Of a stretch of 39,951 nt of DNA, positions 9,976-19,743 are shown piece by piece (positions within the stretch are counted from its first letter, which is position 1; each line of letters opens with the position of its first letter). The notes beneath the pieces are model-generated. The model saw only the letters and a list, made by a program, of their open reading frames with translations. It did no database searches and was not told where the DNA came from. The position numbers and the translations under genes were made by a program. Source of the DNA: Dimargaris cristalligena (taxonomy: Eukaryota > Kickxellomycota > Dimargaritomycetes > Dimargaritales > Dimargaritaceae); NCBI GenBank assembly GCA_027576995.1, contig JANBQC010000238.1, forward strand, positions 1-39,951, given 5' to 3'.

Positions 9976-10998
9976 ATGGCCACTCCCACCACCCCGCCTA
10001 CCCGCTCTATCCTGACTGCCGACGAGCTCGTCGATTTGTCTCTGCAAGTCGCCGGTCACCCGGGCATTGTAACCACTCGCGACGACCAATGGATTGTGAA
10101 GGCAGCTAACCAAGCCGAGCGGGCTTTTTATGAAGCGGCCTATCAAAACCCCCACCACGCCGACTCCGCTCTAGTTCGGAACTACTTGGCCAAGTTTGCC
10201 GGGACGGTGCTGTTTTACCCACCCCAAGCCACCGCGACGCAACCCGAAGCCGCTGTGCAAGTCTCGGGCCAGGACCAGGTCCAGGCTAAACCCGAGGAGG
10301 GCATCCAACTCGCCAACCAGTTCCATAGCCTGGTGGAGCCGTTTATCATGGATGTTAAAATTGGCACCCACTTATACGAAGCCAGTGCCCCAACCGAAAA
10401 AAAAGTACGGTTCCGGTCCAAGTACGGCCACACCCCATCGTTCCGCTACGGCGTACGTATCGCCGGATTCCATATCCCGGACCCTAGTAACCCCCAGGGG
10501 GCAGCCCTCACCTTGGACCGGGAGAGCCTGCGCGCTATTACTACTGAAGATACACCTGCTTGGGTTGCCAAGTTCGTACCTGCCGCTCGTTTGGGGGAAG
10601 ACTACGCCTCCGCTCTCCTGGAGTGGCTCCAAGAGGACTTTGCGGGTTTGAACCGAGCCCTGGGCGAGGGGGACGGGGCCAATTTGTATGCGATTGGGGC
10701 ATCCACCCTGGTGATGTATGAGGGGAATGTCGAGCGGGCTCTGCCCCTCTTTAAAGAATGGCAGGTCGCCCACACGGCAAGTCAAGTGGAAGCCGCCCGC
10801 CGCATCCGGGACCAGTTATTCCGATTTACCATGATCGATTTTGGCCATTCCTACTGGGAGGCCAACCCCACCGTGCTGAATGGCATACGACTTGGCCTAT
10901 CCAACCTGGTCCAGATTGTCAAAAGTATTCGAACCGGCCAGCCCATGGAGTGGCAGGAAGGTGCCAAGGGTAACGTGGACGAGACGGCCCTTGTGTAG
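9976..10998 (+). CDS. Inositol polyphosphate multikinase (IPK family)
   Basis: This predicts a 340-aa kinase of the inositol polyphosphate kinase (IPMK/IP3K/IP6K) family, which phosphorylates soluble inositol phosphates such as IP3 and IP4, acting in the cytosol and nucleus. The N-terminal QVAGHPGIV segment is typical. The substrate-binding PxxxDxKxG motif is EPFIMDVKIGT with P122, D126, K128 and G130. The SSLL-type motif appears as ASTLVMYEG (about 242-250). The metal-binding IDF motif is MIDFGH at 286-291. The length is close to that of yeast Arg82 (about 355). I chose the ATG at 9976 because it follows the predicted leader intron 9931-9974. The ATG at 9877 would add a 33-residue hydrophobic extension unusual for the family. 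Stop is TAG. IPMK is favoured over IP6K by size and simplicity, but the subfamily is not proven. The gene converges on the minus-strand gene ending at 11383. Confidence 0.9.
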   Translation: MATPTTPPTRSILTADELVDLSLQVAGHPGIVTTRDDQWIVKAANQAERAFYEAAYQNPHHADSALVRNYLAKFAGTVLFYPPQATATQPEAAVQVSGQDQVQAKPEEGIQLANQFHSLVEPFIMDVKIGTHLYEASAPTEKKVRFRSKYGHTPSFRYGVRIAGFHIPDPSNPQGAALTLDRESLRAITTEDTPAWVAKFVPAARLGEDYASALLEWLQEDFAGLNRALGEGDGANLYAIGASTLVMYEGNVERALPLFKEWQVAHTASQVEAARRIRDQLFRFTMIDFGHSYWEANPTVLNGIRLGLSNLVQIVKSIRTGQPMEWQEGAKGNVDETALV

Positions 10999-11382
10999 GA
11001 ACAATTCGCTTAAGGTTCCACCGTTCATGCATAGGCCAACTGGGCGAATCGCCTAAAAAATGGCACGGCTCTGATTAACCAAAATAGGACCCGCTATGCC
11101 TAATTAGCCAACGATTAACCAGCCATTTATTGAATTTCTCCTCGATTTGAGCACATCTCGGGGACATTTAGTTTTAATTTTTCAAAAAAATGAAGAAATA
11201 TATTAACAGGGGCATACTTAGCTAGGGCTACACTTAAAAATGGGAAGCACACTAAAGTATAATCTGCAGCAATTATTTAAAATAGTGGGAACATCGATGC
11301 CTGCGAAATTTCGAAATACTAAGATAGGAGGAGTGGAAAGAAGGGGGTGATGGCAAATATTAAAAATGGACTTTAAGGAATC
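10999..11382. other. Convergent intergenic region
   Basis: This 384-bp AT-rich spacer carries the 3' ends of the kinase (+) and the unknown gene (-). No other feature is seen. Confidence 0.5.
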
Positions 11383-12954
11383 TTAGCTCAGATAACGTGC
11401 CGCTTCACTGACGAACCGCATACAGTCAAGCGGGTCAGGGGCTTCCGTAGCGTCCCGTCGCACAAACTGCCATTCCATATTCTCCGTGGTCGCAGCGGTG
11501 AGAAGATCCCGCTCAGTACGGAAGTGAACGGCCCCATGGCTATCCTGGTCGGCCGATCGGATGCCCTGAGCATGTAACGAAGTCAATATAAAGCGCCCGG
11601 AGTTATCATCCGCTTTGGACGAGGTATCATCCCGCAAAGTCTCATCCATGGGGTTATCGGATACCTCCCCTGAGGGTGTGGACGGTTGGGAAGCATCTTC
11701 GGCAGCCTCAGCGGATGTCTCCCCAATCTGGTTAGTCAGTAAGCGCTCGACCGAAGCAGAGCTCAGATCAAAGTCTTCGGGTTCTAGGAACCTATTAACG
11801 TTGTAAATTGAGCGGTCAGCCAGGCGGTGGATATTGGCCCACAGTGGGTCATTATGGGCCGCCTTCGTAGTAGGCGTTACTGCGACACTAAATCGAATGC
11901 GGAGGATCAAATCAAAGGTCAGGCTGGGAAATAAGATGTGTCCAGTGGCTGTATCGTAAATGCGGTGTACGGATTCAGCCGTCAGGGGGCGCTGTATACC
12001 CGAACTAGTCTTAAAAGTAGTCTCAATTAGAGCCAATTCGTTTGAACCCTCAATACCAAGGGCGGCATCACAAGAATAAGGTGGTAGAGGGCGCCACTGG
12101 GCAACTACTTGCGACACTTGGTTAGATAAATGGGTGTATCGCAATCGCAGGCGGGCAGAATAGTTGCGAACATTGGAAAAATAAATCTCTCTGTGGGTCT
12201 ACTGAGCTACCTGGTCCAGAGCCTGGGCAAGAGACCAAGTTGCTTGGCGAGGGAGAGCAGCCAAGTCGGAGAAGGTTGTCAAGGAAGGCGACTGTTTCAG
12301 CACCTGCGGCTGCTGTGGTGGTAAAGGAGACACCTTGGATGTTGTCACTTGATCGGAGGGTAGTTCCGGGCTGGTACTTGCTGGCGGGATATCCATACAT
12401 ATTTGGCCAATATCTGCTGAGATATCGAGTCGAACCTCGGGATGGACCCGTTGTTGCAAGTCGGCGAGCTGGGTCGACCATTTTTTGAAAAAGTGGTGTA
12501 CGGAACGGGAATCAGGCTCCGATTCGCTGCCGTTGGAGATCGGGGATGATGTTTCGAGCGACCGGATGAGTTGGTCCTCCAGCGAAAACGCCGATTGGGA
12601 CTGGTGCTTGGAGGTAAGGCCTTGTAATTCGCGTACGGTTTGAAGGCGAGTAAGGGCAAGCTGGCGGGAAACACTCGCATCGCTAAAGGGATTCGCCACG
12701 GGTATGAGTGTGTATTCAGCAGGAGAGGACGGCGTGTCTACGGTAGTGGGGTTGGTTTCCCTCAAATAAAGGTCACATCCAGCACTCTGTATAATATCAA
12801 CAGTAAGGGAAATAGGGAAGTCGAATGTCGGTTAATAAATGGCTTGGCATATTATCGGAAGGTTCAAAGATAGTGTTGGAAGGGGACCATCACAGTCCAC
12901 TTCGACTCAAATTTTTAGAATATCACTCACTGTCCAGCCGCTGGTAGCAAGCAT
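11383..12954 (-). CDS. Unknown protein, three predicted exons
   Basis: My model is exon 1 12931-12954 (MLATSGWT), exon 2 12211-12786 and exon 3 11383-12096, all in phase 0, giving 437 aa. Intron 1 starts GTGAGT and ends TTATACAG. Intron 2 starts GTAGCT and ends GCCCAG, with a CTAAC branch-like site about 30 bp before the acceptor. A TATATAT element lies about 40 bp upstream of the ATG. The alternative is that intron 2 is not an intron. The frame passes straight through it with only one stop, a TAG at 12199-12201, and the sequence there reads protein-like (FSNVRNYSARLRLRYTHL), giving a nonsense-broken gene instead. The N-terminal half is Ser/Pro/Gln-rich with a possible short helix, and an acidic Ser/Thr-rich segment lies in the C-terminal third. 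I do not recognise the family. Confidence 0.65.
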
Positions 12955-13025
12955 AAGACTAAGAGGGAAAGCTACCACAAGTACATCTACAATATATATG
13001 GCGTAGGGTTCCCTTTGCTAGATAA

Positions 13026-14225
13026 TTAATGAACAGACGCTGGGCCGCAATAGCATCCCGTGTACCTAATGATAAATTTTGCTTCGATTCCTCTTGATGC
13101 TTAATGGCCGTCTGTGTAATCTGGGCCATCTAGCTGATTAGCCGAACCAGATGCCGCCCATCGTGCCGCAGTGGGCGGGACTCGATAAGCGACAACTATA
13201 AATCCGTGGTGTGAAGATGGCGGCCCAGCAAGGTAATTGCACCGCAGACCGTTGCCACCCTCGAATTGTTTTCTCTCCTCCGCAGGATTCACGGACTTTA
13301 GCTGGGTCAGGGTTCACAGGGCTATTTGGGGCGCAATTTCCTTGCGAACCACAATATTGGCCTAAGCGGGGGGCACCTGGAGATCTCGACTGTGACTAGT
13401 CTGGTGTTCTTTAAGGACCCGGTCGATTTCGTCGTGGGATCTACGGAGCTGGCATATATGGTCTACAATTAATTCAACTAATTTGGTCCTCCACGCATTA
13501 GAAATTCAGCCGAGCGCCTTCTGGCTGTTGGAAGGAGGTATCGACAAGCCCCCCTCATTGGAAATGCGGTCTTTCTTGGATTCAATGTAGTCCCGGAGTT
13601 AAGTCACTTAAAAGCTAGCGGCCAGGTAATTGGTGGTTTGCTTCATTTCACTGTCGGCAAATGGGCCATCGTGGGTGGGCTTGCCTTGTTCGATGTTGGT
13701 TTCGTTGGTACGGACGAGTATCTCGAATTCGAGGCTGGGTAGCTCAGCCATGCGGTTGTAACGGGTAATATCAGGCTGGAATTAGCCGGCTTTCAGCGCT
13801 TTGGTTGGTTTCATGGTCTTCTTTCGGGTGGTGGCGGCGGCAGTCGTGGCCGGCAATGGGAGTTATTCTTCTTCATCCCGGCCGACTTCGTTGGTAGTAT
13901 CACCCCTAGACTTTTTAGCCCTGGTCTTACGGTTAGCACCCGGAGGAGAGGCTACAGTCTCGGTGGACTAGGAGTCTATGTGGGGGTGCAGAGTGATTTC
14001 GTCTAAACGAGCACTATCAAAGGCGACGGAAGCGACAGTAGAATAGTCGGGAGTTGTCGATTCAGGGCCGGGATCAGAGTGGGTGGCTGCTCCAGCCACG
14101 CCAGTGCTTTTCTTGGGACTGGGTCGGACATAGGATTGGGTAGGGGTAGCTGATATTAAGGGATATGCTCGAGTGTAGCATATGAGCCGGCCACCTTGTA
14201 ATGGGGCACAAAATCGATGGACCAT
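13026..14225 (-). pseudogene. Decayed protein gene, one frame with many stops
   Basis: From an ATG at 14225 a single frame extends 400 codons to 13026. Codon use looks coding, with C/G-rich third positions, for example TAC AAC CGC ATG GCT GAG. It is interrupted by TAG, TAA and TGA codons and has no obvious frameshift. The first stop is at 13968-13970. The next ones fall after short runs ending EEE, KAG, ASF, VT, ALG, PPA and IAL. The N-terminal third is Ser/Thr/Pro-rich. The middle (RYNRMAELPSLEFEILV, later KLVELIVDHICQLRR and HDEIDRVLKEHQ) is charged and possibly helical. Stop density is about half that expected of random sequence. It lies between two other minus-strand genes. No family was recognised. 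A heavily spliced live gene is possible, but I found no intron set that removes the stops. Confidence 0.55.
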
Positions 14226-15062
14226 GCTAAGTCAAGGCAAGATATATGACTTTGTTTTATAAGCCTAATATATTAATTGAGGGGATATTTAGTTTTTTGT
14301 AAAAATAGTACCTTCTCCAAAGTAGATAGGAAAATAAATATTGCGAAAATAGGCTACCTATGTTTCTTTCATTGTGTTTTCCTATTGGTTGGTCTTATTT
14401 CGTTTATATATTAGACCGTGGACATGGCCACTGAGCATCATAAACCATTCCAATAAATAGCAAAAAGTTGACAGCATCTATTAACAACTATGGTATGTGT
14501 GGGAAATTAGGTGGGGTATATGTATTTAACCAGAAGTGTTTGCCTCATTCAGCGGATTTTTCATTTAACGGCCTGGATGAACCTTGTCCATACTCACTAT
14601 ATCTGTGTTGACCAAACAGAGGACTTTAACATATGTGTAATTAAAATAATTACGCGGTTGAGGTGTAGTGGTTCTTCAACAGTTACCATAAAACAATTAC
14701 AGTAATGAACTACCAGTCAGTTGGTCTGTCAGAAACGCTCTTGAAGATTTAAAGGGTGTATTGCATTTTATAGAACTATTCGAGTTATATAAATGTTTCC
14801 AAAAAAAAAAAAATAGATACAGGCCGGCCCAAACATGATAGACAAAGAAGATATAGTTTGGGCTTTTGGAAACAGTTGATGGGCCACTGGTGCTAGGCTA
14901 ATATTACACTTCAATTTTGAAGCCAGAATTAGCTAGACTGGAATGCCAGCTAGATAACAGCTCAAGACAAGTGTTGGCCTTTTAGGGATCATTCGGAGGC
15001 ATTGCATCAACAATCGGAATTAGCTCGCGCCAATTCGCCGGCAGAGGAGGCATCATTACATG
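14226..15062. other. Intergenic region with poly-A tract
   Basis: AT-rich. A run of 13 A lies at 14801-14813. The small plus-strand frame at 14511-14705 has no supporting features. Confidence 0.35.
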
Positions 15063-16660
15063 CTAAATAGCTGGAGGAAGTCCATGTTCATTACTGTCAT
15101 CAATCATGCTTTGTGGGGTACTGCCAGGAGTGCGGTTAGGGATATAAAAATCATCCATATACCACTCTAGCGAATTGTGCACCTCATCTTCATCCTCCAA
15201 ATCTAACTGTGCAACCGGGGGTGCCAGCGGGCCGACAGTCGGAACCTTATAATCCACCGGGCTTTGGTTTTTCTGGTAGAGATGGAAGGCCGTTTTTCCG
15301 GTGGCATCCAAGTGAATCGGATACATGGCCCGGAACATAGACAGCTCGCAATTGGATGGATTTGGGTCGCCATCGCCAACTAAGGTAGGGGTAATTTGCA
15401 CTCTGCTAATCCAGCCTCGCTGCACGGCACACGCTCCTAATTTATGGATGGGGGCAGTCATATGAGACGGTTCCATTAAGGCCTGAGCAAGCCCGACATT
15501 GCCCTGGAAACTTGCGACCAGAAGAGCTAGCTGATGTTCCTTAGCTTCTAGCAGACTAGATGCGGTCCCGAATCCAATAGCACGATACAAGGTATCGAAG
15601 GTGCCTTTGCCGGCCAGAAGCATAATGCACCCTAAATAGACGGTCGTGTATCGAGCCTTTTGGAACCCCTGGTTCTTAGCGTACTCGACGTATTCCTCCA
15701 AAGTTAGAGGATTGACGATCCGAGGATCTAAGCCCTGGCGTATGTATAACAGGGTTGCCAGAAACTGGACGTAGCTCTCCGGGACGTACTTGTAGAAATT
15801 TCAGCTCAGCGCTTTGCCAAAGGGATTGCTCAGGAAGTTCCCGGACATGGTTTGGGCCTGTTCTAGCTCGCCCTTCATGATTCGGTCATGGAAAGGAAAG
15901 AAGGTCTTCCGGGAGATTTTGGTAGCTGCGTCGAATTGCTGGACTTGAGCATTCATTTGCAACCATTGTAGCTCGGGCCCAAAGGTCTGAAGGGCCTCCC
16001 GAAGGATCATATTATTAGCCACAAGGGAACTGGGGGGTCGACTTGCTAATAAGGGCTGGCCCAACCTGTCATAGCCCAGTGCATCCAGGTTCTGATAGAT
16101 GAGGTGGACGAAGGCGGGAAGGATGGTAATCCCCACCAGGGGCATGAACGCAGCCAATTTGGTGTCGGCCTCCGCAGGGCCCAGATTCGGGGCACTGTAG
16201 CTCGTGGGGTGGGCAAAAAATGCATCCTCAGCCTAGAATAATGCAGAGTAAATATGTGTATTATTGAAAAGCCATATTGGGTGTAAGTGGATATATTTTA
16301 GTTAGTTGAGGTTTGATAACAATATTATTGTAAATATAATGGCCCATGTAGAGTGTAAAGGATCCAATAAGGCGGTTGCTAGGGGTTGGGGAGTACCAAT
16401 TTATAAGCCAACTCGGCAGAAAAACCTCTTGAAATTGCCTTGTTAGTCTTTCTTGTAAATGGGTCAAGTTCAAATTTATCCCAGATTTGAGACACAGGAC
16501 CTCTTCGCATACGTTCTAACGGAGGAACCCACCCAAGAATTATGGCGAGGACTTCATCGAGGACGTTGTTGATTGTAGCCGGTCCCCAAATGTTGACCGA
16601 ATGGGCCCCGATGACCAAGAACACTAGCGCAACAGTGCTTAGACGAACCTTGGTAACCAT
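15063..16660 (-). pseudogene. Secreted-type unknown protein interrupted by in-frame TGA
   Basis: Exon 1 (16397-16660) begins with a signal peptide, MVTKVRLSTVALVFLVIGAHS. Exon 2 (15063-16232) is in phase 0, after a predicted 164-bp intron with a weak GTACTC donor and a TTCTAG acceptor. The joined frame has 477 codons before its TAG-type end and is broken only by a TGA at 15801-15803, codon 232. Sequence on both sides of the TGA has the same coding character (NFLSNPFGKAL before, YVPESYVQFLATLLYIR after). The C-terminal part has an acidic DLEDEDEV segment and no evident membrane span. I found no intron that would skip the TGA. A TATATAA element lies near 16862-16868, about 200 bp upstream. Options are a recent nonsense mutation, a sequencing error, or readthrough giving 231- and 477-residue forms. 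No family was recognised. Confidence 0.6.
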
Positions 16661-17829
16661 ATCTTCGATGAAGTATCCAACTGGTCGGCTGAAGTAGAGG
16701 CTGTGGACAAACAGAAGTCGTGGTTTTTAAAGAACGGGTTGGAGAAATGAGGGTGTATCTCCAAAATAGACGGGGCTATATAAGTCGGGGGTGTAGATGT
16801 ACAGGCGAAGACAAGGTTATCTGAAGTACAACTGACATTAAACGGAACGCAGATGCCGGGTTTATATATGGGAACAGTTCTGCCCAGCTGCCTTATGGGT
16901 AACCCATTCAAGGAGATGAGTGTAGCCGGTCGGCGCTAAATAGCTTGCTTAGTCCTCCCGTTTACATTTCATTTTGCCGTTTCTTTTTCAGCTATGTTGA
17001 GTTTCGCCTGGATATCCTTTGTGGCCCATTCAATATTAGGGAATGTGGCCAATTTGTTGGTCCTGTAGTACTATTCCCGTTGTCAATAGGTCATTGGTGG
17101 GGGATTGGTTTAGTGTACCTTGCGCTACCCGGGGATTCTTGTAAGCTGGATAACTGTCCAAATATGGACTTTGTTCGTTCCCCGACTCCGATGTTTAGAC
17201 TGTAGGTTATACACTTAGCTCAAAAACACTAGGGTCGAGTACCAAGACTTATTAGCCTGGGTAGCCCTGTTTTAGGGGGGATAAGATGAGAATGCCTTCG
17301 TGTCCTACTGAGAAGTTGCTACCTACATATCCTGGCACTGTTTGGCCTCGCTGAAGGCATAGGGGACCTAGGCTCTCGTTTCAAGGGCTTTGGAGGTCCC
17401 CCTTTTTTCACCCTTTCAAACGTTTGGAATAGCCACAGGTGGTACATGTTCACAGGTACCTAATACTTTCCTTCCCTAAGGAACATCAAAGTTTGAGATT
17501 TGGCGTAGTAACAGGGGAAAACTAGTGTTGAATGGCACCGGGGAGAGAGTGCTATTCTATTCAATAGATTATATTATTGAACAGCCCAACATATTTTGGA
17601 GTGGCTCCACAAATAAAGTATACCCTTGGTGTACTACCACTGCCGCAATACTTGAACACATACCCTTGTCGTGGTTTGTCCTACAGTTGAATAATACATG
17701 GGTTAAGTATGCCACAGTTGGCAAAGACCCTCAAATTGTTATTTAAGTGCTACCTCAAGTCACACGACCTATCCTGCATACTTTATCGGTCTAGGTGCTT
17801 GCCGCCTAACTGTATGTAGGCCCTTGAGT
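16661..17829. other. Divergent upstream region with unresolved coding-like frame
   Basis: On the plus strand an ATG at 16994 follows a TTTTTCAG acceptor-like site and opens a hydrophobic, signal-like peptide (MLSFAWISFVAHSILG). The same frame reaches 17746 with ten internal stops (seven TAG), which is about random density overall. Its last 74 codons (17525-17746) are open and protein-like. A different frame is open over 16945-17205. I cannot decide between an old relic and chance. Confidence 0.25.
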
Positions 17830-18010
17830 CAATACTCCATTTTCCGGCTGGCTGATAATAGGGCGACAATGCCGGTGGGTATTCCTGTGGTTAAATAACA
17901 ATACGCTACAATTTTAGAGTCGACAGCGCTTGGTGAGCCTAGTATACCCTTTACTTTGCATATTCGATTAGGGGCGTGGTCAACTAAGTGAACCCCACCA
18001 AAAACAACAT

Positions 18011-18020
18011 GGGGGGGGGG
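18011..18020. repeat. G10 homopolymer
   Basis: Ten consecutive G residues in a spacer; a likely assembly or replication slippage point. Confidence 0.8.
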
Positions 18021-18171
18021 TTTCCCATCCATCCGATGGCACCAGTCCAAAGGACTCGGAATCAAAATATACGTGGTTCCCGGCTCCTATCGGCAATACC
18101 AGCTCCAGGACCAAAAAACGTAGTCCCCAAACCTATCGGTCCACCGCGATTTGACGCGGTAAAACGGACAA

Positions 18172-18504
18172 TTAAGGGATGGAGTTGTTGTTAACAATCC
18201 ACTCAATGGCGCGCATGAATAGAAGTATGTGGCTTTGTGGATTAAAGTTTAATTTATATGACCTCGATGGACGGGATTGTGCGACAAGCTGTAGACGGAA
18301 ATTGTGGCTAATTGAATACCATGACCCACAAAGCAGATCCGCATAGAGAGTATCATAATACCCCATCAACAAGTCCAGGAAAATGCCCGTTATAAATGAC
18401 ATCACAGAGGAAAGGGGCGGTAAAGGCCAATTCCGAATCAAAAAGATGATAGTAAAGTACACAGCAGTCTTCGGAAAAATAATAGGCCAGGGCTTGGCTG
18501 TCAA
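18172..18504 (-). CDS. Open frame of unknown status, hydrophobic
   Basis: There are 110 open codons without an ATG start. An ATG at about 18521 opens a different frame (MASVRVDSQALAYYF) that closes after 55 codons. The translation has hydrophobic stretches (AVYFTIIFLI and SFITGIFLDLLMG) followed by a basic/polar half. It might be an exon fragment of a secreted or membrane protein, but splice sites are unclear and chance is likely. Confidence 0.18.
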   Translation of the reverse strand: MTAKPWPIIFPKTAVYFTIIFLIRNWPLPPLSSVMSFITGIFLDLLMGYYDTLYADLLCGSWYSISHNFRLQLVAQSRPSRSYKLNFNPQSHILLFMRAIEWIVNNNSIP

Positions 18505-19215
18505 CCCGAACGGATGCCATGGTCCATTTTCTGGGTTAGAAGAGCAGGGCGGCCAAATGACGAACTATAATAAATTACGATGAAGAAACTCCCAGTCAGA
18601 TAATAGCATGCCTTGGCAAAGGGCTAAAATACTGTTTTTCAGTACAATATTATTGTCGCTGTGGATTTATTTGGTTTTTAGTAGATAACTTTATTGGCTT
18701 TATGGTATGATTTAAACTATCGCTGCAATTAAATTTGGTCAGCAGAAAAGAAATGAGATGGAACGGATAAATATATAATGTAAGTATGTACTGAGGTCCA
18801 TGATAGGAATATAAAGTTATATAGACATATAAGTGCTGATTGTAATATAGTCTTGAGACCAGCTCGTAATATAATGTTGAAAAGTCGGGTCATGAGTTTG
18901 GGTATATTTATGTGCATTATATTACAATACAAATGCGAGAAAAATAAATGCTTCTAGGGAAGTAAAATCGTCGGATTGACTTAATGCATTAAATACATGG
19001 GATACTAATAGTGGCATGATATAGCAGAACTGATAGCTTGGTCGTTAATTTGATGAAGTAATATTCTAAGTCTTGAGCGGCTTGGAATCGGCGAGTTTCT
19101 ATTCGTGTAGGCTACTGTGGCGAGTGACTGGCCAGTCTGTACGTCGGGAATGACGGTATTGAATTGGCGGGGGAAGTATGTTGCCCGAACCTGGTGTATA
19201 GTACCTAACCAAGGT
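18505..19215. other. AT-rich spacer
   Basis: No gene, repeat or RNA is recognised. Confidence 0.3.
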
Positions 19216-19500
19216 CTAGCAGCACAGTTTGGCCAGCCATCGCTTCCAGAAGGGCTTGATTGACCGCGGCCACTTCTCCCGCGCCGAGGAACTCGTGTAG
19301 GTGCTGTTGGATGGCCGCGAATAGGATCCGTAGTTCGCCGAGAAAATCAACGGCGAGCCTTCGTAGGTGTCGGTGGAGTAGCGAGCCCCATTCCGGTACG
19401 TACGCTCCTCACATGCGGAGCAGGAACACGTAGTATGGCAGGGGCAGGAGCAGTAGGCCGAATTGGCACAAGACCGGAAAAAACACGAACTGCACACCAT
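19216..19500 (-). CDS. Small cysteine-rich protein, 94 aa
   Basis: This intact single-exon frame has a near-ideal start context (CCACCATGG) and strongly coding third positions. The first 30 residues hold nine cysteines (3, 6, 11, 17, 19, 21, 25, 27, 30) arranged as CxxC and CxC motifs, including CSCPCHTTCSCSAC. The middle is Ser/Tyr/Asn-rich and low in complexity. The C-terminus is basic and aromatic (FWKRWLAK) and ends LCC. There is no signal peptide from this start, so it is probably intracellular. The CxC motifs could bind metal, as in metallothionein-like proteins. The N-terminal cluster or terminal CC could instead be lipid-modified. An in-frame upstream ATG at 19743 would add a hydrophobic 81-residue leader, but the CT-rich stretch there looks like promoter or leader. 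No family was recognised. Confidence 0.6.
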   Translation of the reverse strand: MVCSSCFFRSCANSAYCSCPCHTTCSCSACEERTYRNGARYSTDTYEGSPLIFSANYGSYSRPSNSTYTSSSAREKWPRSIKPFWKRWLAKLCC

Positions 19501-19743
19501 GGTGGAGGGTTGGAAAGAGTACGAAGGGGAGGAGAAGGAAGAGAGGGAGTAAGAGGATAGGGATCCCCTTAATAAAAATAGGCGAGCTGAACGTGGCCGA
19601 AGTGGAGCTAAAAGTGCTTGGCACAATATAAGCAGGGAAATGACGCTGAAATAAATAGGAGCGGGATTTAGTACTCTGCAGGGGGGGTAGATTGCCGTTA
19701 ATAAATAGGTAGCCCACGCCAAGAAAGTATAAAAATTGGACAT

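Noticed and set aside
959..16660. Idea that all in-frame stops prove C-to-T (RIP-like) mutation
   Set aside because: Every stop codon is one C-to-T step from CAA, CAG or CGA, so this fit is automatic and is not evidence.
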